Shown here: piece by piece, positions 45,966-59,574 of the stretch
Numbering within the stretch: the first letter of the stretch is position 1
How the letters are laid out: each line of letters starts with the position of its first letter
Assembly (NCBI GenBank): GCA_038049695.1
Contig: CP142453.1
Coordinates: 22,236,001-22,300,000 of the forward strand
Direction of reading: 5' to 3'
DNA length: 64,000 bases
Source: Cinnamomum chago
Taxonomy: Eukaryota; Streptophyta; Magnoliopsida; Laurales; Lauraceae
Position numbers and translations under genes: made by a program
Notes under the pieces: generated by a model
Told to the model about the DNA's origin: nothing
What the model saw: only the letters and a program-made list of their open reading frames with translations
Database searches by the model: none

Positions 45966-48136
45966 TAGCGAAAGGTCCCTCATATAGGACTTGTAAGGCC
46001 TCCAGTCCATCAACTTTTCTTTTAAGGCCTGTAGTCCATGCATCTGGACATATTTTGGCGAGAAGTCCCTGGATATAATTCTCATGTCTAATTTACCCTT
46101 TCTTAAAATCATATCCCATGATTAGTGGGATAAGCCATTAATAATGGTCAACTACCATTAAATTAGTCACGAATAATAAAATTCCACTAATGAGATTTTC
46201 AAATAAAGTTCAAAAAACAGGAAACAAATTTCAAATAAATTTCTAAAAATAAAATAAATTTCAAACACGCAAATAAATTTCAAAAGATCCAAATAAATTT
46301 AAAAAAATGTAAATAAATTTCAAAAGATGAAAATAAATTTCAAAAGATGTAAATAAGATTAAAAAAACAAAATTAAACTCTAAAAAAATAAAAACTAATT
46401 TCAAAAAATACAAATAAATTTGAAATAACGCAAATAAAATTCAAAAAATGCTATAATATCAAAAGAACATAGAGAAATTTAAAAAGACGCAAATAAATTT
46501 CAAAAAATCTAAAAATTTTCAAAAGATGAAAATCAATTTAAAAAGACGCAAATAATTTTCAAAAGATGAAAACCAATTTTAAAAGATCCAAATAAATTTC
46601 AAAAAAGTGTAAATAAATTTAGAAAAACGCAAATACATTTGCCACAAACTCGGATAAATTTGTCCAAACTCAGATAAATTTCCATACCATCTGAGTGGTT
46701 TTGCAGAGATAGCTTTTGTTTGTTATTTTTTTGGCAAAGGGTATGGGTCTCGGTTTTGTTGCAGAACAAAGGCTGAGAGACAGATGGAAGCAAGGTGGCC
46801 GAGATCAAGAGCAAAGGCTGGCTGTCATTATTGAGTTGCAGGTTCTGGTTCTGAATCAGAACAGAAGAACGAAGAAGAAGAATAGGTGGGCCTGGGAATC
46901 GCAAGAATTGCCGGAGTCCCTCAGAGGGCGGAGTTCGGATCTCACAGAGGCGGAGCTCGTAGAGTCCGGATCTCTCAGAGTCCGGAGCTCGCAGAACTCG
47001 TAGAGTCCGGATCTTACAAAGGAGGAAGAAGATGACCTAGAGGGTCGGTTCCAGTCCAGGTGAGGTCGGGTCAAGTTTGACCTGGTTTCAAAGCCCAAAA
47101 GCAAATCTATCTGAGTTTTTGAGAAATTTATCTGTGTTTTTGGCAAATATATATGAGTTCCCGACAAATTTAATTGAGTTTTTGGAAAATTTCTCTGAGT
47201 TTTTAACAAATTTATTTGAGTTTTTAACAAATTTATCTTCATTTTGGAAATTTATCTGAGTTCTGGGACAAATTTATCTGAGTTCTGGAAAAATTTAACT
47301 GAATTCTGAATAAATTTATCTGAGTTTTTTGCAAATTTATCTGAGTTCTGAAATAAATTTTTTTACGTTATGAACAAATCTATCTGAGTTTTGGCCAATT
47401 TATCTGAGTAATGAGACAAATTTATCTGAGTTTGGACAAATTTATCCGAGTTTGTGGCAAATGTATTTGCATTTTTCTAAATTTATTTACACTTTTTTGA
47501 AATTTATTTGGATCTTTTAAAATTGATTTTCATCTTTTGAAAATTATTTGCGTCTTTTTAAATTGATTTTCATCTTTTGAAAATTTTTAGATTTTTTGAA
47601 ATTTATTTGCGTCTTTTTAAATTTCTCTATGTTCTTTTGATATTATAGCATTTTTTGAAATTTATTTGCGTTATTTCAAATTTATTTGCATTTTTTGAAA
47701 TTAGTTTTTGTTTTTTTAGAGTTTAATTTTGTTTTTTTTTAATTTTATTTACATCTTTTGAAATTTATTTTCGTCTTTTGAAATTTATTTACATTTTTTT
47801 AAATTTATTTTCATCTTTTGAAATTTATTTGGATCTTTTGAAATTTATTTACGTGTTTGAAATTTATTTCATTTTTAGAAATTTATTTGAAATTTGTTTC
47901 CTTTTTTTTAACTTTATTTGAAAATCTCATTAGTGGAATTTTATTAATCGTGACTAATTTAATGGTAGTTGACCATTATTAATGACTTATCCCACTAATC
48001 ATGGGATATGATTTTAAGAAAGGGTAAATTAGACACTTTAGGTTTTCAAATTTGGAAAAAGGACCTTTCACACTATAAAAAAAGATTGTGGACCTAAGGC
48101 AATAAAGTGAAATGTTCAGGGACCTCTCGCCGAATC
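45966..48136. mobile_element. Foldback-like element with arms made of short tandem repeats
   Basis: The outer sequences GCGAAAGGTCCCT (45968) and AGGGACCTCTCGC (48118) are inverted complements. They are followed inward by GTCTAATTTACCCTTTCTTA, ATCATATCCCATGATTAGTG and ACTACCATTAAATTAGTCAC, each with its inverted partner in the right arm. Deeper in, the left arm (46230-46690) is about twenty degenerate copies of AAATAAATTTCAAAAGATGY and the right arm (47440-47890) is their inverse. Another array of ATTTATCTGAGTTTTT units (47100-47460) has only a small counterpart on the left. The middle (46690-47090) is GC-richer with AGAGTCCGGATCT repeats. Flanks TTAATATAA and TTAATAAAA may be a 9-bp duplication. 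No transposase is seen. Confidence 0.7.
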
Positions 48137-50034
48137 CCCCTTAATAAAATATGTAAGAAACCCTTCTTTGTATTTAACTTTATCTGAAACACGTGATGAG
48201 ACTTGCTTTATTTTTCTTTTATTGGAATAAAAATGAAGGGAGTCCCTCTGTATGATCCTAATGAGAATTTCTTTAAAAATCTAGATGCTACAAATATAAT
48301 GGATGTTAAAGCTAATGAATGACTTGAATTTGGAAAAGGTGGGCCTCATCATGCATTGAAGAAGGGTGCTGCACCATAGTATGATGCGGCGCCAGTGCAC
48401 TAGTATTGTAGTTCTGCCCAATCTTGCAATGAGTTTTTCTTCTTTTTATTTATTTATTTTGTCCTTACAAGGGACTTGGAACTCACGTACCACCTATGTA
48501 TACCACACATATCCCTTTGGTTAAAGGAATTCCTGACGAGGAAATGACTTTTTGGAAATTTCCGATGCACCTTCACATTTCGTACCCTCACGCATTCCAA
48601 TTACTCTGTTTGATTCAAGAACTCAGATTTCCAGCCCACATGAAAAGACATTTTTACCGTAATGAATTTTCAGAATTCTAGCATTTTTGCATTCCACATA
48701 CTAAAGGAGTGTTGAGCATTTAGAATTCTACTTTTGGAGTCAGCATTTGAAAACTCCAAAATTCTCTTCCAAACAAACCGGATCTAACCAGCTGCTAGAC
48801 AGATTGGAGAGCAATAGGTTTATTTTGCATCTACACTAATAAATGTGGAAGATACTCAGCCCCAGGTTTTACATGTAAAGCTCACAGATTTCTCAGCAGA
48901 ATCATTAAAAACCATGGACAACCTTGGATAGGCAGAGGCTATACAAAAGATATAACCTATTTTTGTTTTAACGCGGACATGGTATTCATCTGATGGCGGG
49001 TTACAGCTTACAAGACAATTGTCAAGGGTCCATTTCCAGTTCAGAAAAATCAGGATGTTTGGATACTTCAGTGGAGTTGCTTTGGGTCAAGCCCAATCCT
49101 CTAGAGCCATGCCAATATAAGGGTCTTTGACCCAGAATGCTATAATGTTGTGAGCCATGGATTTCTTTTTAAATCGTGCAGCAGAAAAAGTGGTTTTGAA
49201 AACTCCATGCCCAACCTGGGAATAAATTTTTGTGAACTCCAAAAAAATTAGTACACCTTAATTTGCTGTTTCTTCGTACGTAAAAGCATTACACCAAACT
49301 TAGAGGGAAGCAAAAAGCATGGAAATTAGAGGCTTTTCGTACTATTGAATAATCCTAGGTGTTATACTAAAGGGCACATTTGGTAATAAGTAGAGCATGT
49401 TTGGTAAATTGAGTGAGGAATTCACATATTTGAGAATTTCTCTATATCCCTTCAATAGGGATTCTTTACTTAAGAATTTTGGGATTTCACATTGATTACG
49501 ATGCGTATTGATGTATATAGTTGAGAAAAATTGATTTTGATGTGCAAACCCACAAAAGTGAGAATTTTCAAATTCCAATGGAAGAGGTGGGACCAGAAAA
49601 TCCTTAATCAGCTATAGCCCCTACAATTGCCAAGCGTGAACAGTTGCACAAAGTTTTGTTTCAGCCCAAGCCCAACCCTCACTAAGGATTTGTATAGGTG
49701 AGGGTTTCATATGTCAATACTAAGTGTGTATCAATGCATATTCATGAGAAAATTGACATTACTGCATAAATCCATGAAACTAAGGGTTCTCATATTATAC
49801 ACGGGAAGTTAGACCTGAAAACTCTAAAAAATGAGCATTTTCACGTACCCAAATCTCCAGGAATTTCAATCGTCAAATGTAAAATTCTCAAATCCTCGAA
49901 AAAAACCCGTCTCTTACTCCACTCCGCATTTATCCAAAGAGGCCCGTAAAGAATCCAACATGGCGCCTAAATGAAATGGGCTTGAGCCATACTTGGCCCA
50001 GTGCCATTTTCGTAATTTGCAAATGAAACCAGGG
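48137..50034. other. Intergenic region upstream of FLU
   Basis: It includes related MITE-like segments at about 49375-49620 and 49680-49930. These have ends like GAGCATGTTTGGTAAA and GAGGGTTTCATA, similar to the element at 28774. No gene recognised. Confidence 0.45.
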
Positions 50035-50042
50035 TATTTATA
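50035..50042 (+). promoter_or_regulatory. Possible TATA box of FLU
   Basis: TATTTATA lies 79 bp upstream of the FLU start codon. Confidence 0.4.
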
Positions 50043-50120
50043 TCCAAATCAAAACCATCCAGACATTATCCTCCAATAGAATTACAAGACAATGAAAGAA
50101 AAAGCTCTTTATCCACAGTC

Positions 50121-53100
50121 ATGGCGGTGATGCTCCGCTCCTCCTGTCCGCCTTCCCGCTCGAACCCTTGCGGCGGAGCTTTCCGTCCATCTCCCCTGTC
50201 TCCGGCCAATTTCTCCGACAAAATCCATCCATCTGGTTAGTAATCTCATTTGCTTCCATCGATTCTCAGTTTCTGCAATTTTTTTTCCGCGAATTCTTAT
50301 GCAAAGGGTTCGTTTTCCTGCTCGATTCCCAATGGAAATGCTGAAATTCCACAACCACTTTGATTTCTAGCCTTTTTATGGTTATGATCACTGAATTTAT
50401 AGAAGATTGCTTGTGCGAACTGCGATTTGGTTAGTTTGGAATGGATCCAGCCTCTGATTGCTAGGGTTTCAATGGTGGTATTAGCTTTTAGCACTTTGCA
50501 TGCTGTTGTATTTCGTTGGTTTTTCTGACTTGATGTGGAAAATGAGGTTAATCTATGCATTGCAACATGCAGAGAATTCTGATAAAAGAGAGAGAACTAG
50601 AAAAAAAATCCCCACCATTGTTCTTAGTTGGAGTTAGAATGTGACGAGAAAACGTTATGAAAGCTGACTTCTTTTTGAAAGTTCATTCTGGAAAATCATA
50701 TTAATAATCATATGTAAGTGCTGCCAGTGTGTAGAAGTATGGGTCTTGGGATGGATTATAGAATGCTGGTACGGTTGTCAGTTTTGATTTGAAGAAGCTA
50801 GTGGCTTTATCACATTGTGTTGCTGTGAAGGGTGGATATTGTAATTTAAGGAACTTTTTTTTCTGGGGGTCTTTTAAGTTGGTGTAATGGGACTGATGGG
50901 AAGAGTAGTGGTGGGGATTTCCTCTGTTTTCAATTTTTCTTCATTAAGCTGATTGGGGGAGTATTGAAAGGATAGTCAAGTTTGTTTTTGTCCCCAAAAT
51001 TCTTTAATGCCTGTTTTAGAGTATTTTCAATTGTGAAATCTTGATCAAGTTATTGAAGGAGGCTTGCAAATGATAAAGCACAGCGGTCTTCCGTAATGCC
51101 ATGAAAATCCCTTGATTAGGTGGTTCACTGGCAAAGAATACATAATTTATCTTTAAACATTACTCTAATATGTACTAGGCATTGCATAGCATGTCGAACA
51201 ATGTTTGTTTTAGAGTTTAGAACATTGTTCCATGAATGTTCAAAGTCCATTGTCAATCAAGCATTGAAATCTGCAGTGAGTATTCTCACCCGGTGAGCTT
51301 ACCATGAACTATCAGTTTTTTTTTTTTTAATGCAAAAGATAAATCAAAATCCTGACATCGTACTTTTCACAATTGCCCCTCCCCTGATGCCACCAAAAGG
51401 GGGTCCTAATTGGTTGGAAAACCAAAACCTCTACCGAACCCAAATCAGCAGTAACCAATGCAAAATAACAAGGAGAACTCAATGATAGTTTACCCATGAT
51501 TGCAAATGCACTGCCAAATTAGTCTTCAATCCTTGGGAGCAAGCTCATAACCATTGAAGAAAGTGCTCAAAGGAGCTTTTAATATATGAAAAAAAATTAG
51601 CCAAGAATGAATGGGTCATTGCATACAAGTGCGCAACAACTCTAAGCCCGACCTGGATCACATCTATCCATCTATAGTTTCAAAATAAATAGGTGACTAA
51701 CCTTTAGAATCCTACTATAATCAAGTGTTGAAAATAAACTAAACTGGAAAACATCAACTTAGAGAACGGAAGTCTCTTGCACATCTTGGAATATGAGTTT
51801 AACCAACTTTCAACTTTTTTGTTATATTAAATTGAGCGCACTCGATATTTAATAGACTATCCAGCTTTTGCCTGCATATTAGAGTCCTTAAACCATTTCA
51901 AATGGGAAAGAACTGGCGAAAAATCATCCGAATATGAAACCATTTGTACTGCAAGTCTTCTATATCTGATTGCATGTCAGAGCTTCTGGGGCCACTTGAT
52001 GGTCCTGAGGAACCATCTGAAGACCTGGAGGAGATTGCCAGTCTTGGGTGATCCTGCTGGGTGCCTTCCCTGCTGGGCTGGGCCTGTTTTGGGCCTGGTT
52101 CAGCCGGGTTGTCATGGGCCTTCTGTCCCATCTATCCTGGGCTGGTGGACCGTTTTCGGTCCTGTTGGACTTAATTGGATTGTCTAAACAGACCTTGAAG
52201 TGGCTGTTTTGTTTTCACATTCAGTTTAGCATATTTATCAATTAATTTAGAATTAAAATCAGGTCCATTTTGACTGTTCAATTTATGTTTTGGCTCCCTT
52301 TTCTTGAGGCGGCTCCAATTAAGATGGATCAATAGACCATTTGATTGATCAAATAGATTAAAGTGATGAAACTTGAAAGGCCTGATCAACCACATGATCC
52401 ATTAGAACTTGGTGATCTGCTCCTACATCATCCACTGAGCCCACTCACACTTGCACATATCCGCGCGCACGCACGCACACACACGCCATCTAGTTCTTTT
52501 TCAGTAGCACATCCAACTGCATACAAAATTTACAAAACAGAAGCAATTGTAGATACCCTCTCTCTCACCTCCTATCTCATACTATCAGCTACTGGTTCTA
52601 CATATGGATAAGCCAACAAAAACCCAAGGACCTCTAAGCCGTAAACCACAAAAAATGGCAAACAAGAAAATGATTTGGAACTTCAAAATGGAGCCCTATA
52701 CCTCTTATTGTCGGTTAAGTCCTCCATGCCGATTTAAAAAAATAAATAAATAACTCCATGCATGCGCTATGTCAAATGATGACGATATAGTCTTGTAGTC
52801 ATTTACTAGTTCTCATAGTTGGGCTACCAGTGAAGACATCTACATCAACATTGATATAATTGACACATGATTAAGAGAGAAACCATTTTAACATTGACCT
52901 ACATTAAGTAGACTTAGCTCAGTTGCTCTAGGTTTGGAGACCACAACTATGGCATCACTTGTCTGTGAGAGTTATAGCAGTTTTCTGCACAAATACTAGA
53001 GGTCAGTATGTTAATCTCTGAACATAAATGCCTCCAGAGCAAGAGAGGAAATATTATTTCTTCAGTAGCTGTGGGTTAAGGATCCTAATACCCTCTGCCA

Positions 53101-56100
53101 GCTGTGGCTTGCACACATCCTTCCATGCAATTCAGTGAGAACCTGCTTGTTCCATTTCTGCTCCCTGCGGCAACTTCTTTCGTTACTTTTCTAAGCTGTA
53201 CAGTTTGTTCTTTTAATCTTTTAAAATGTTCTTTAATCAAGTAGCTCTATGAGCTTTACCTTTTTATGAATGTACATTCCTATATTGGTATATAGTATCA
53301 GTTTCTGTGTCAGCAAATATTTAATGCAATTGTGGACATGTTTCGTTAAACAATTTGGTCACTAACATACTGATCCACTATGTTTATTTGCAAATTCTAT
53401 TGAATGATTATCTCAGTCTTTTTGGGGCTGTGATTCTATATTAATTGTTTACATGACATAGCTCACCTTAGCTGTTCACAATGATTTAACTGTCATAGAA
53501 GTCATGAGAAAACTGTGGATGCTCATGAGTTCAAAATGAGATCTGTGACTTCCAGTTATATATAATTATATATACAGCCATAAGTTCAGAAATGTTGAAG
53601 TTAAGACCCAGCTGTAAAGATAGAGGAGTCCTATAGACTACAGTACTATATAACTAAATGGGGAAACACTTCTTAATTCATTTTTTAAAATAGTTGTACT
53701 TCTTATTAATGCTCAGGCAATGTAACATATTTAAGATATGTCGAATAGCTGCAATTAGTCCTAATCAAGGGCAGAGACAGGATTTTGACAGAGATCAAAA
53801 AGTAATTAGCCATAATCAAGGGCAGAGATAAAAAAAAATATAAATTTAAATATGGCCTTTCACAATGAGAAGGCACCCAATTCATTCAACTATTAGTCTC
53901 CTATTATCCGTTTGATGTTGTTTACACCAGCTACATTCAAGTAAATGACAAATTATTAATCTTCTGCTGGCAGAAAAACCAACCCTTAAAGACTTGCTGC
54001 ATGTCAAGATTCTTAAGCATGCTAGGGAGAGAAAAATATCAGTTAGATCAGAAGTAGCAGCATTTTTCCCATTCAGAAGGAAAACAATTATATCACCCTT
54101 CATCAAAACATCCATGCGAACTCAAATGCCAATTGAGATTGATCAAGTGGATTCAGAATCTGATGATTTACAAAGGGCCAAGTGCAAAGAAACTTGTGAC
54201 ACTAATCAAAAGCTACCTGGTTATTGCTCTATCATTACAGAAAAATTACTCGAACATCAGGTACGAGGGTGAGTTCCCTTATATTATGCTTTTATTTATT
54301 TCACACAAATCATATGATTGGAATTTTTTATGCTCGGCTGTTTATTCTTTTAATATTATTATTCTTGCATTCTAGTGGCCTAAGACCTTGGGGGTTGGAA
54401 CTGGGAAAAGAATAATTAGTTTCCAACTTCCATACCATGGTTTTTGAAACCACTGTTAGTTTGACATCTCTACCCATAGGAATAAGCACACCTATGTTGG
54501 AAGTGGGTATATGACTTGAAGTTCTGAAAATCTAGGACTTGGATATGGATATGTGCATCTTGTCTATTATATTAATGCCATAAAATAATTGCTTGGAGTT
54601 TAGAAAATGGTACGACCAGTGCTCCTAGTTGAGCAGGGCACTACTTAATTTGTTTCCTTAATTGCTTGGAGTTTAAAAAATAGTGAGCCCAATGCTCCTA
54701 ATTGAATAGGGCACTCTTAATTTGTTTCCTTTTAAGTATGCAAATCGAAAATAGTGAGCCCAATGCTCCTAGTTGAATAGGGCACTCTTAATTTGTTTCC
54801 TTTTAAGTATGCAAATCGTGTCTAGTTTACCACTATCAGTCGCATGTATCCTAGCTTATAAGTCCTAGAAATTTTTAATGAAACTGAAAACACTTTAGTC
54901 GTATCTTTCCTGAGAAGGTTTTATTTGATTCTATGCCACATATTCATGGTTAAAACTTAAAAGATGTTGAACTGGTAAATTGGGAGATTGGAGTGCCTTT
55001 GTATGGTTGAACCCATGTTTTGAGTGATGTGTTTTTTTTTCCTTTTTCTTGTCACCTTTCTGTTTCTTGATAATCTTTTAAGTGTCATTGTCATCTTAAC
55101 TCTCATTTCATGCATAATAAAATCATGTTTGATTGGAATTGACTGCTACAGAGAATGGCGCTGTTCAGCTTCCCAACAACAGTTGTTGTGACAAATGCAT
55201 TGATGTTCATCCTCCCTAACGAAAGTTTGGCAGAAACTTGCGAGAGTGATACTTTCTCCATTTTCAATATGCCTCTTCTGTTTGCAATAGCTCTAATAGG
55301 AGCTACAGTTGGAGGTAAGATAACTTTTACAGCAACACTCATATAATTTTATTTTGATGCTGTACCTATCACATGTGAGAACTTATGTTTTGAAATGGAC
55401 ATGCAATAGTCATATTGCCTGTGTAATACTATGTGATCTTTTTTTCACCATAACACTGATTGGAAATGATGTAATCTGTGCATCTCTGACGGCATTTGAG
55501 ACATAAGTAGAGTGAGGCATTGTGAAACACAGAGAGCTGCCGGTTCTATCTAGTGTGCACCTCAATGGCCCGATGCAGACTGGGATGCATTATGCAAGGC
55601 ACTCCTTGAGGTAAAGGTGGGTGCTGCCAACCCACCCACACAAACCTGCCCTCTATGTGCCCCCAATTTGTTTGTTTGTTTCCTGATATGTGAGGTGACT
55701 TGCTTCCAACAGCCAGAAGAAAGTTTCACTTTCAATTTTAATTAAGATCTTAGAGAACACTGATATTTCAGTATAACACCCACATACTTAAAAATGGAAA
55801 ACATATCCATATTGCATAATACCCATAAGTTTATTTTATTTGTAAAATCCGTGTCCCTGCCATATTCATCCCGTATCTGAACATCATAGGAAAACTGATG
55901 TAGATGGACAGAAACAGACATATGCTTGTAGCTTTTTCATTTGCTCATCAAAGCTTAGATCTCTGAGCTGTGAAATGTTTCTGTCTCTGGTTATTTTTCT
56001 TTTAGTTGATTTTATGGTCCATCATAATTGACTCAATTTTAAAAGGAACTTTCTGCATGAGAAAGAAGTCTTTTTCTTTTTTTTTTTTAATTTTTATGCT

Positions 56101-58774
56101 GAGCTGGCCCAGTGGCCAGGAGAGGAAACTGTAACCCACAGCGGGAGTTGCTATCCACAGCAACTCCCTGTGATTCCCTGCAAAAGAAGTCTTTGTTAAC
56201 ATGTGTTGCCTGTATGAGTACTATCTGTGATCATGTTTGTATTCTTTTATGTTTGTTTCAGTTTCTCATTCTCATAAACTTCTGCTCTAGGTTTTCCTGT
56301 CACAATCTCAAATAAAAATGAAGATTGCACCACTATCCTTGAGGTTTAATTCATGATGGGGTTCTTAAAGAATGCCTTAAAACACTTCCAACTGATATGC
56401 CAATTTATTAATCTTGGTTCAATATAACTTTGTGCTACTCACTTTGTAGGATTGCTTGCACGGCAGAGGAGAGGAGAATTGACGAGACTGAATGATCAGC
56501 TGCGCCAAATTAATGCTGCACTAAGAAGACAGGCAAAGATAGAGTCATATGCCCCCAACTTGAGCTATGCACCAGTTGGTAGAATACCAGAAAAAGAAGT
56601 CATCGTTGATTCAAGGAAGCAGCAATTGATTTCAAATTTGAAGACGGGGAAGAATTTCTTGCGAAATCAAGAACCTGAGAAGGCATTTACAGAGTTCAAG
56701 GCAGCTCTTGAACTTGCTCAAAGTTTGGGAGATCCCATCGAGGAGAAGAAGGCTGCTCGAGGCCTAGGTTCAGTTTCTTACTCTTCTACTAGTTGCAGCT
56801 GACCTTGTTCAACAAATGTGGTTTAGATAAATTTAAGCAACCATGTCAAAGGAATGGCACAATCATTATCCATTTTTCATAGATAGCAGAAGCACCATGG
56901 AAACTGTTGTTGATTTTTTGTTGGCCTCATTATCTGGATCTTTGAAGAAACTATATCCACTTGAAATTCTTCAACTACTCTGTGTCAGTTATCATTTCCT
57001 TGAGTTTCAATTTCCATGTGGCAAATAGGCATATAATCAATTACATGTGTCAGTTATCATTTCCTGCAGCCAGAACACCTACCTTGGATGGGCTGTGTCG
57101 CATGCCAGACAATCCTAAACACTTAATTCGGATACTTAAATAAAGAAAAGGAGGGATGGTTAAGGAAAAAACTTGAGCAAAGTGTTTCATTAGCCATCTT
57201 TCTTTCTTTCTTTTTTCTTTTTTCTTTTTAAAAGACAAAATTTTAAACATATGTGTTTTTGGACCATGCTGAATCATGCTCTGAATCTACGGGATAGTGG
57301 TTACATGGGTATCATAAATAAAAGAATGGAGTCATGGTCTCAAGAGAGAAAAGTGATAGACATTGTAGCTTTTCATTTTTAAGAAAGAAGACTAAAATGA
57401 TGATCATGAGCCCTTAAAACTCTTGGATCCTACTAGTCCACCCATGAGTTAACCTTTGATGGCTGCTTTATTGGCAACCCTGGAACAGAAGGAATTGGCC
57501 TGACTTGTAAAGGGTGTAAACGACGGATGTAGCCACGAGCCTTAACCTACTGGGTCAAATGGACCATAAGCCCATTCCAATAAAAATAACTAATATCTGA
57601 TGATTTTAGATTTTTGATATGTATAAATAAAGTTTTTTTCATCATGCATGACAACTGTAATCTGAATTTGGACAGTAATACAAACATAAAGGATACTGCT
57701 GCATTACACTTTCTGTATCATGCAAAGAACATTATACTAATTATATGAGAATAGAAATCACTGCCAGGTTATATATATTTTAGGTTAGACCTATGACCCA
57801 ATCAAACCCATTGTGAGAATTATCTGGTCAGGGTCCAAGTTTGGACTTGATGAGTCAGATCCTGCTGGGGGCTCAAGATCCACCAGATTTGAGTACTATT
57901 ATGATTTACCCAATCCAACCCAATGTCACGATTGCATAGAATGTTACGTACTTATATTATTGTTTTGTGTGTCTATAACATTTAACTAATGTTTTATGGT
58001 ATATATCCTGTGGACCCTACTGATATCCAATTCCAACCAAATTGGAAGATGGATTCTAGGATTATTCAATATATATGGAGTTGCATCTGGGTATCATTGG
58101 ACCCAGCCTAACCCGTCCCGTTTACAGCCCTAATTATGGAGTCTTCATAAAAACCAATGAAACACTTGGTATAAAGACAATGATGTACTGCCCAAAACTG
58201 AATATTATACCATAATACTAATAATGGAATAGTTTACTATATTTTTACAATACTTAATTATCTATATGGTGATATGATTTATCAGATACGGTTATGGATC
58301 GTAGAGTTGTGGACCTGATTTAGTATAAATGGATCGGGTCCTGTTATGGCTGGAGATCAGGTCCTTGCTCCAACCTGACATGTTGCTGCCTCACTTATGC
58401 AATTGTGCCTAAAAATGCACCAAAATAGCTGTTTAATTGTTAATTCTTAATAATTAGGATCAAGATCATATGCATGCTTTCTTCTTTTATGCTTGCACTA
58501 CATAATTCTGAAATGGCTTCCATACAGGCATTTTCCTTGATCTTATTAAATTTTTATTTGGTTTCATGCAGGTGCCTCTCTGCAGAGGCAGAGCAAGTAC
58601 AGGGATGCAATAAAATACCACTCTATGGTTTTGGCAATATCCGAACGTGAAGGAGAGGATTCTGGCAACACCGAAGCATATGGAGCAATAGCAGATTGTT
58701 ATACTGAGCTTGGAGATCTTGAGCGAGCAGCAAAGTTCTATGACAAATACATTTCAAGGTTAGAAACAGACTGA
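50121..58774 (+). CDS. FLU: FLUORESCENT IN BLUE LIGHT (FLU), plastid TPR regulator of tetrapyrrole synthesis
   Basis: FLU is a plastid membrane protein that binds glutamyl-tRNA reductase and shuts down 5-aminolevulinate synthesis in the dark, preventing protochlorophyllide build-up. Five exons fit in phase: 50121-50235, 53974-54260, 55152-55314, 56450-56767 and 58572-58774 (TGA), giving 361 residues. Introns are GT-AG. Exon 1 (MAVMLRSSCPPSRSNPCGGA) is transit-peptide-like; exon 2 is variable. Exon 3 carries hydrophobic segments at about 138-156 and 175-190 (MPLLFAIALIGATVGG). Exon 4 gives a coiled-coil-like stretch (RLNDQLRQINAALRRQAKIE) and then, with exon 5, TPR repeats (FLRNQEPEKAFTEFKAALEL, YRDAIKYHSMVLAISERE, YGAIADCYTELGDLERAAKF) ending SRLETD. 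Compared with Arabidopsis FLU, one residue is missing at PVG(A)RIP. No damage is seen. Introns carry a triplicated repeat (54589-54820) and otherwise nothing recognised. Confidence 0.93.
54589..54820. repeat. Three tandem copies of an about 75-bp unit in FLU intron 2
   Basis: Each unit contains RTGCTCCTARTTGARYAGGG, then CAC and TTAATTTGTTTCCTT. Copies 2 and 3 are nearly identical and share TTTTAAGTATGCAAATCG; copy 1 is more diverged. Confidence 0.8.
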
Positions 58775-59064
58775 CCTACTCTGTCTTTCGCTTAGGGGAC
58801 TGATTTTATGCCAAGAGTTTTAGTAGTAGAGATCATACCTGGGTATGAGGATGGATACTGTTGATCACTTCACCAGCGGATTTGTCCACTTTTTTCTTAA
58901 GAATCTGAGCTGTTTGCAGTTTTGTATCTAGGATTGAATCCTCGGCACAAGTTCTAAATGCATGTTGCAAAAGTTTGCACTCCATACGCTCACGTCCATC
59001 TTTCACTTGTAAACATGTACCTCAACCCTAATAATCCAATTCATGCAGCCCATTGTGGATGATC
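58775..59064. other. 3' flank of FLU
   Basis: Probable 3' untranslated and downstream sequence, up to the hAT insertion site. Confidence 0.5.
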
Positions 59065-59072
59065 GTGTTCAA

Positions 59073-59566
59073 TAGGGCTGAACAGAACCGGACCGCAGAC
59101 CGGACCGGACCGGACCGGACCGGACCGGATTTGTGGTCTTTACAGCACAAATCCGGTCCAGTCCAGACCGGATTTGAAAAACCGGTTATATCCGGTCCGG
59201 TCCGGTCCAAACCTTTTAAAAACTGGACCGGACCGGATTAATAATAAATATATATTTTTTAATTTTTTTAATACAAAACTTTAAGTATATAAAATTCCTA
59301 AGTCAAATACCCTAGTGAAATCGAAGATCTGGCTTCTTACATATGGAAAAAGAGGCAGGAAATGGGCTGAAAATGAAAAAATAAAATAAAAACTTAGGAA
59401 AAAAAAAAAAACAAATGAAACCGGTCCGGACCACTTAAGTGGTCCAGACCGGACCGTTTTGGACCGGACCGGCCCGCTTATAAGTGGTCCGGTCCGGTCC
59501 TCTCATTTAAGCCGGACCGGAAATCCAGTCCAAAAACCGGACTGGAAATCCGGTTGTGCAGCCCTA
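59073..59566. mobile_element. Non-autonomous hAT-type element with GGACC/GGTCC repeats
   Basis: The ends TAGGGCTGAACAGAACCGG and CCGGTTGTGCAGCCCTA are imperfect inverted complements. The element is flanked by a perfect 8-bp duplication, GTGTTCAA (59065-59072 and 59567-59574), the hallmark of hAT transposition. The 494-bp interior has runs of CCGGA/GGTCC in both orientations, giving strong hairpins, around an AT-rich core. There is no transposase. It lies about 300 bp downstream of the FLU stop. Confidence 0.87.
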
Positions 59567-59574
59567 GTGTTCAA

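Noticed and set aside
46230..46690. CRISPR-like look of regularly spaced short repeats
   Set aside because: This is plant nuclear DNA. The units are contiguous, degenerate and lack unique spacers, and they are mirrored in the other arm of a transposon.
46856..47242. 128-residue minus-strand frame with repeating NLLKTQI units
   Set aside because: It simply translates the tandem repeat of the foldback-like element.
59053..59241. Frames reading repeated TGPDRTGP on both strands
   Set aside because: They arise from the GGACC repeats of the hAT-type element.
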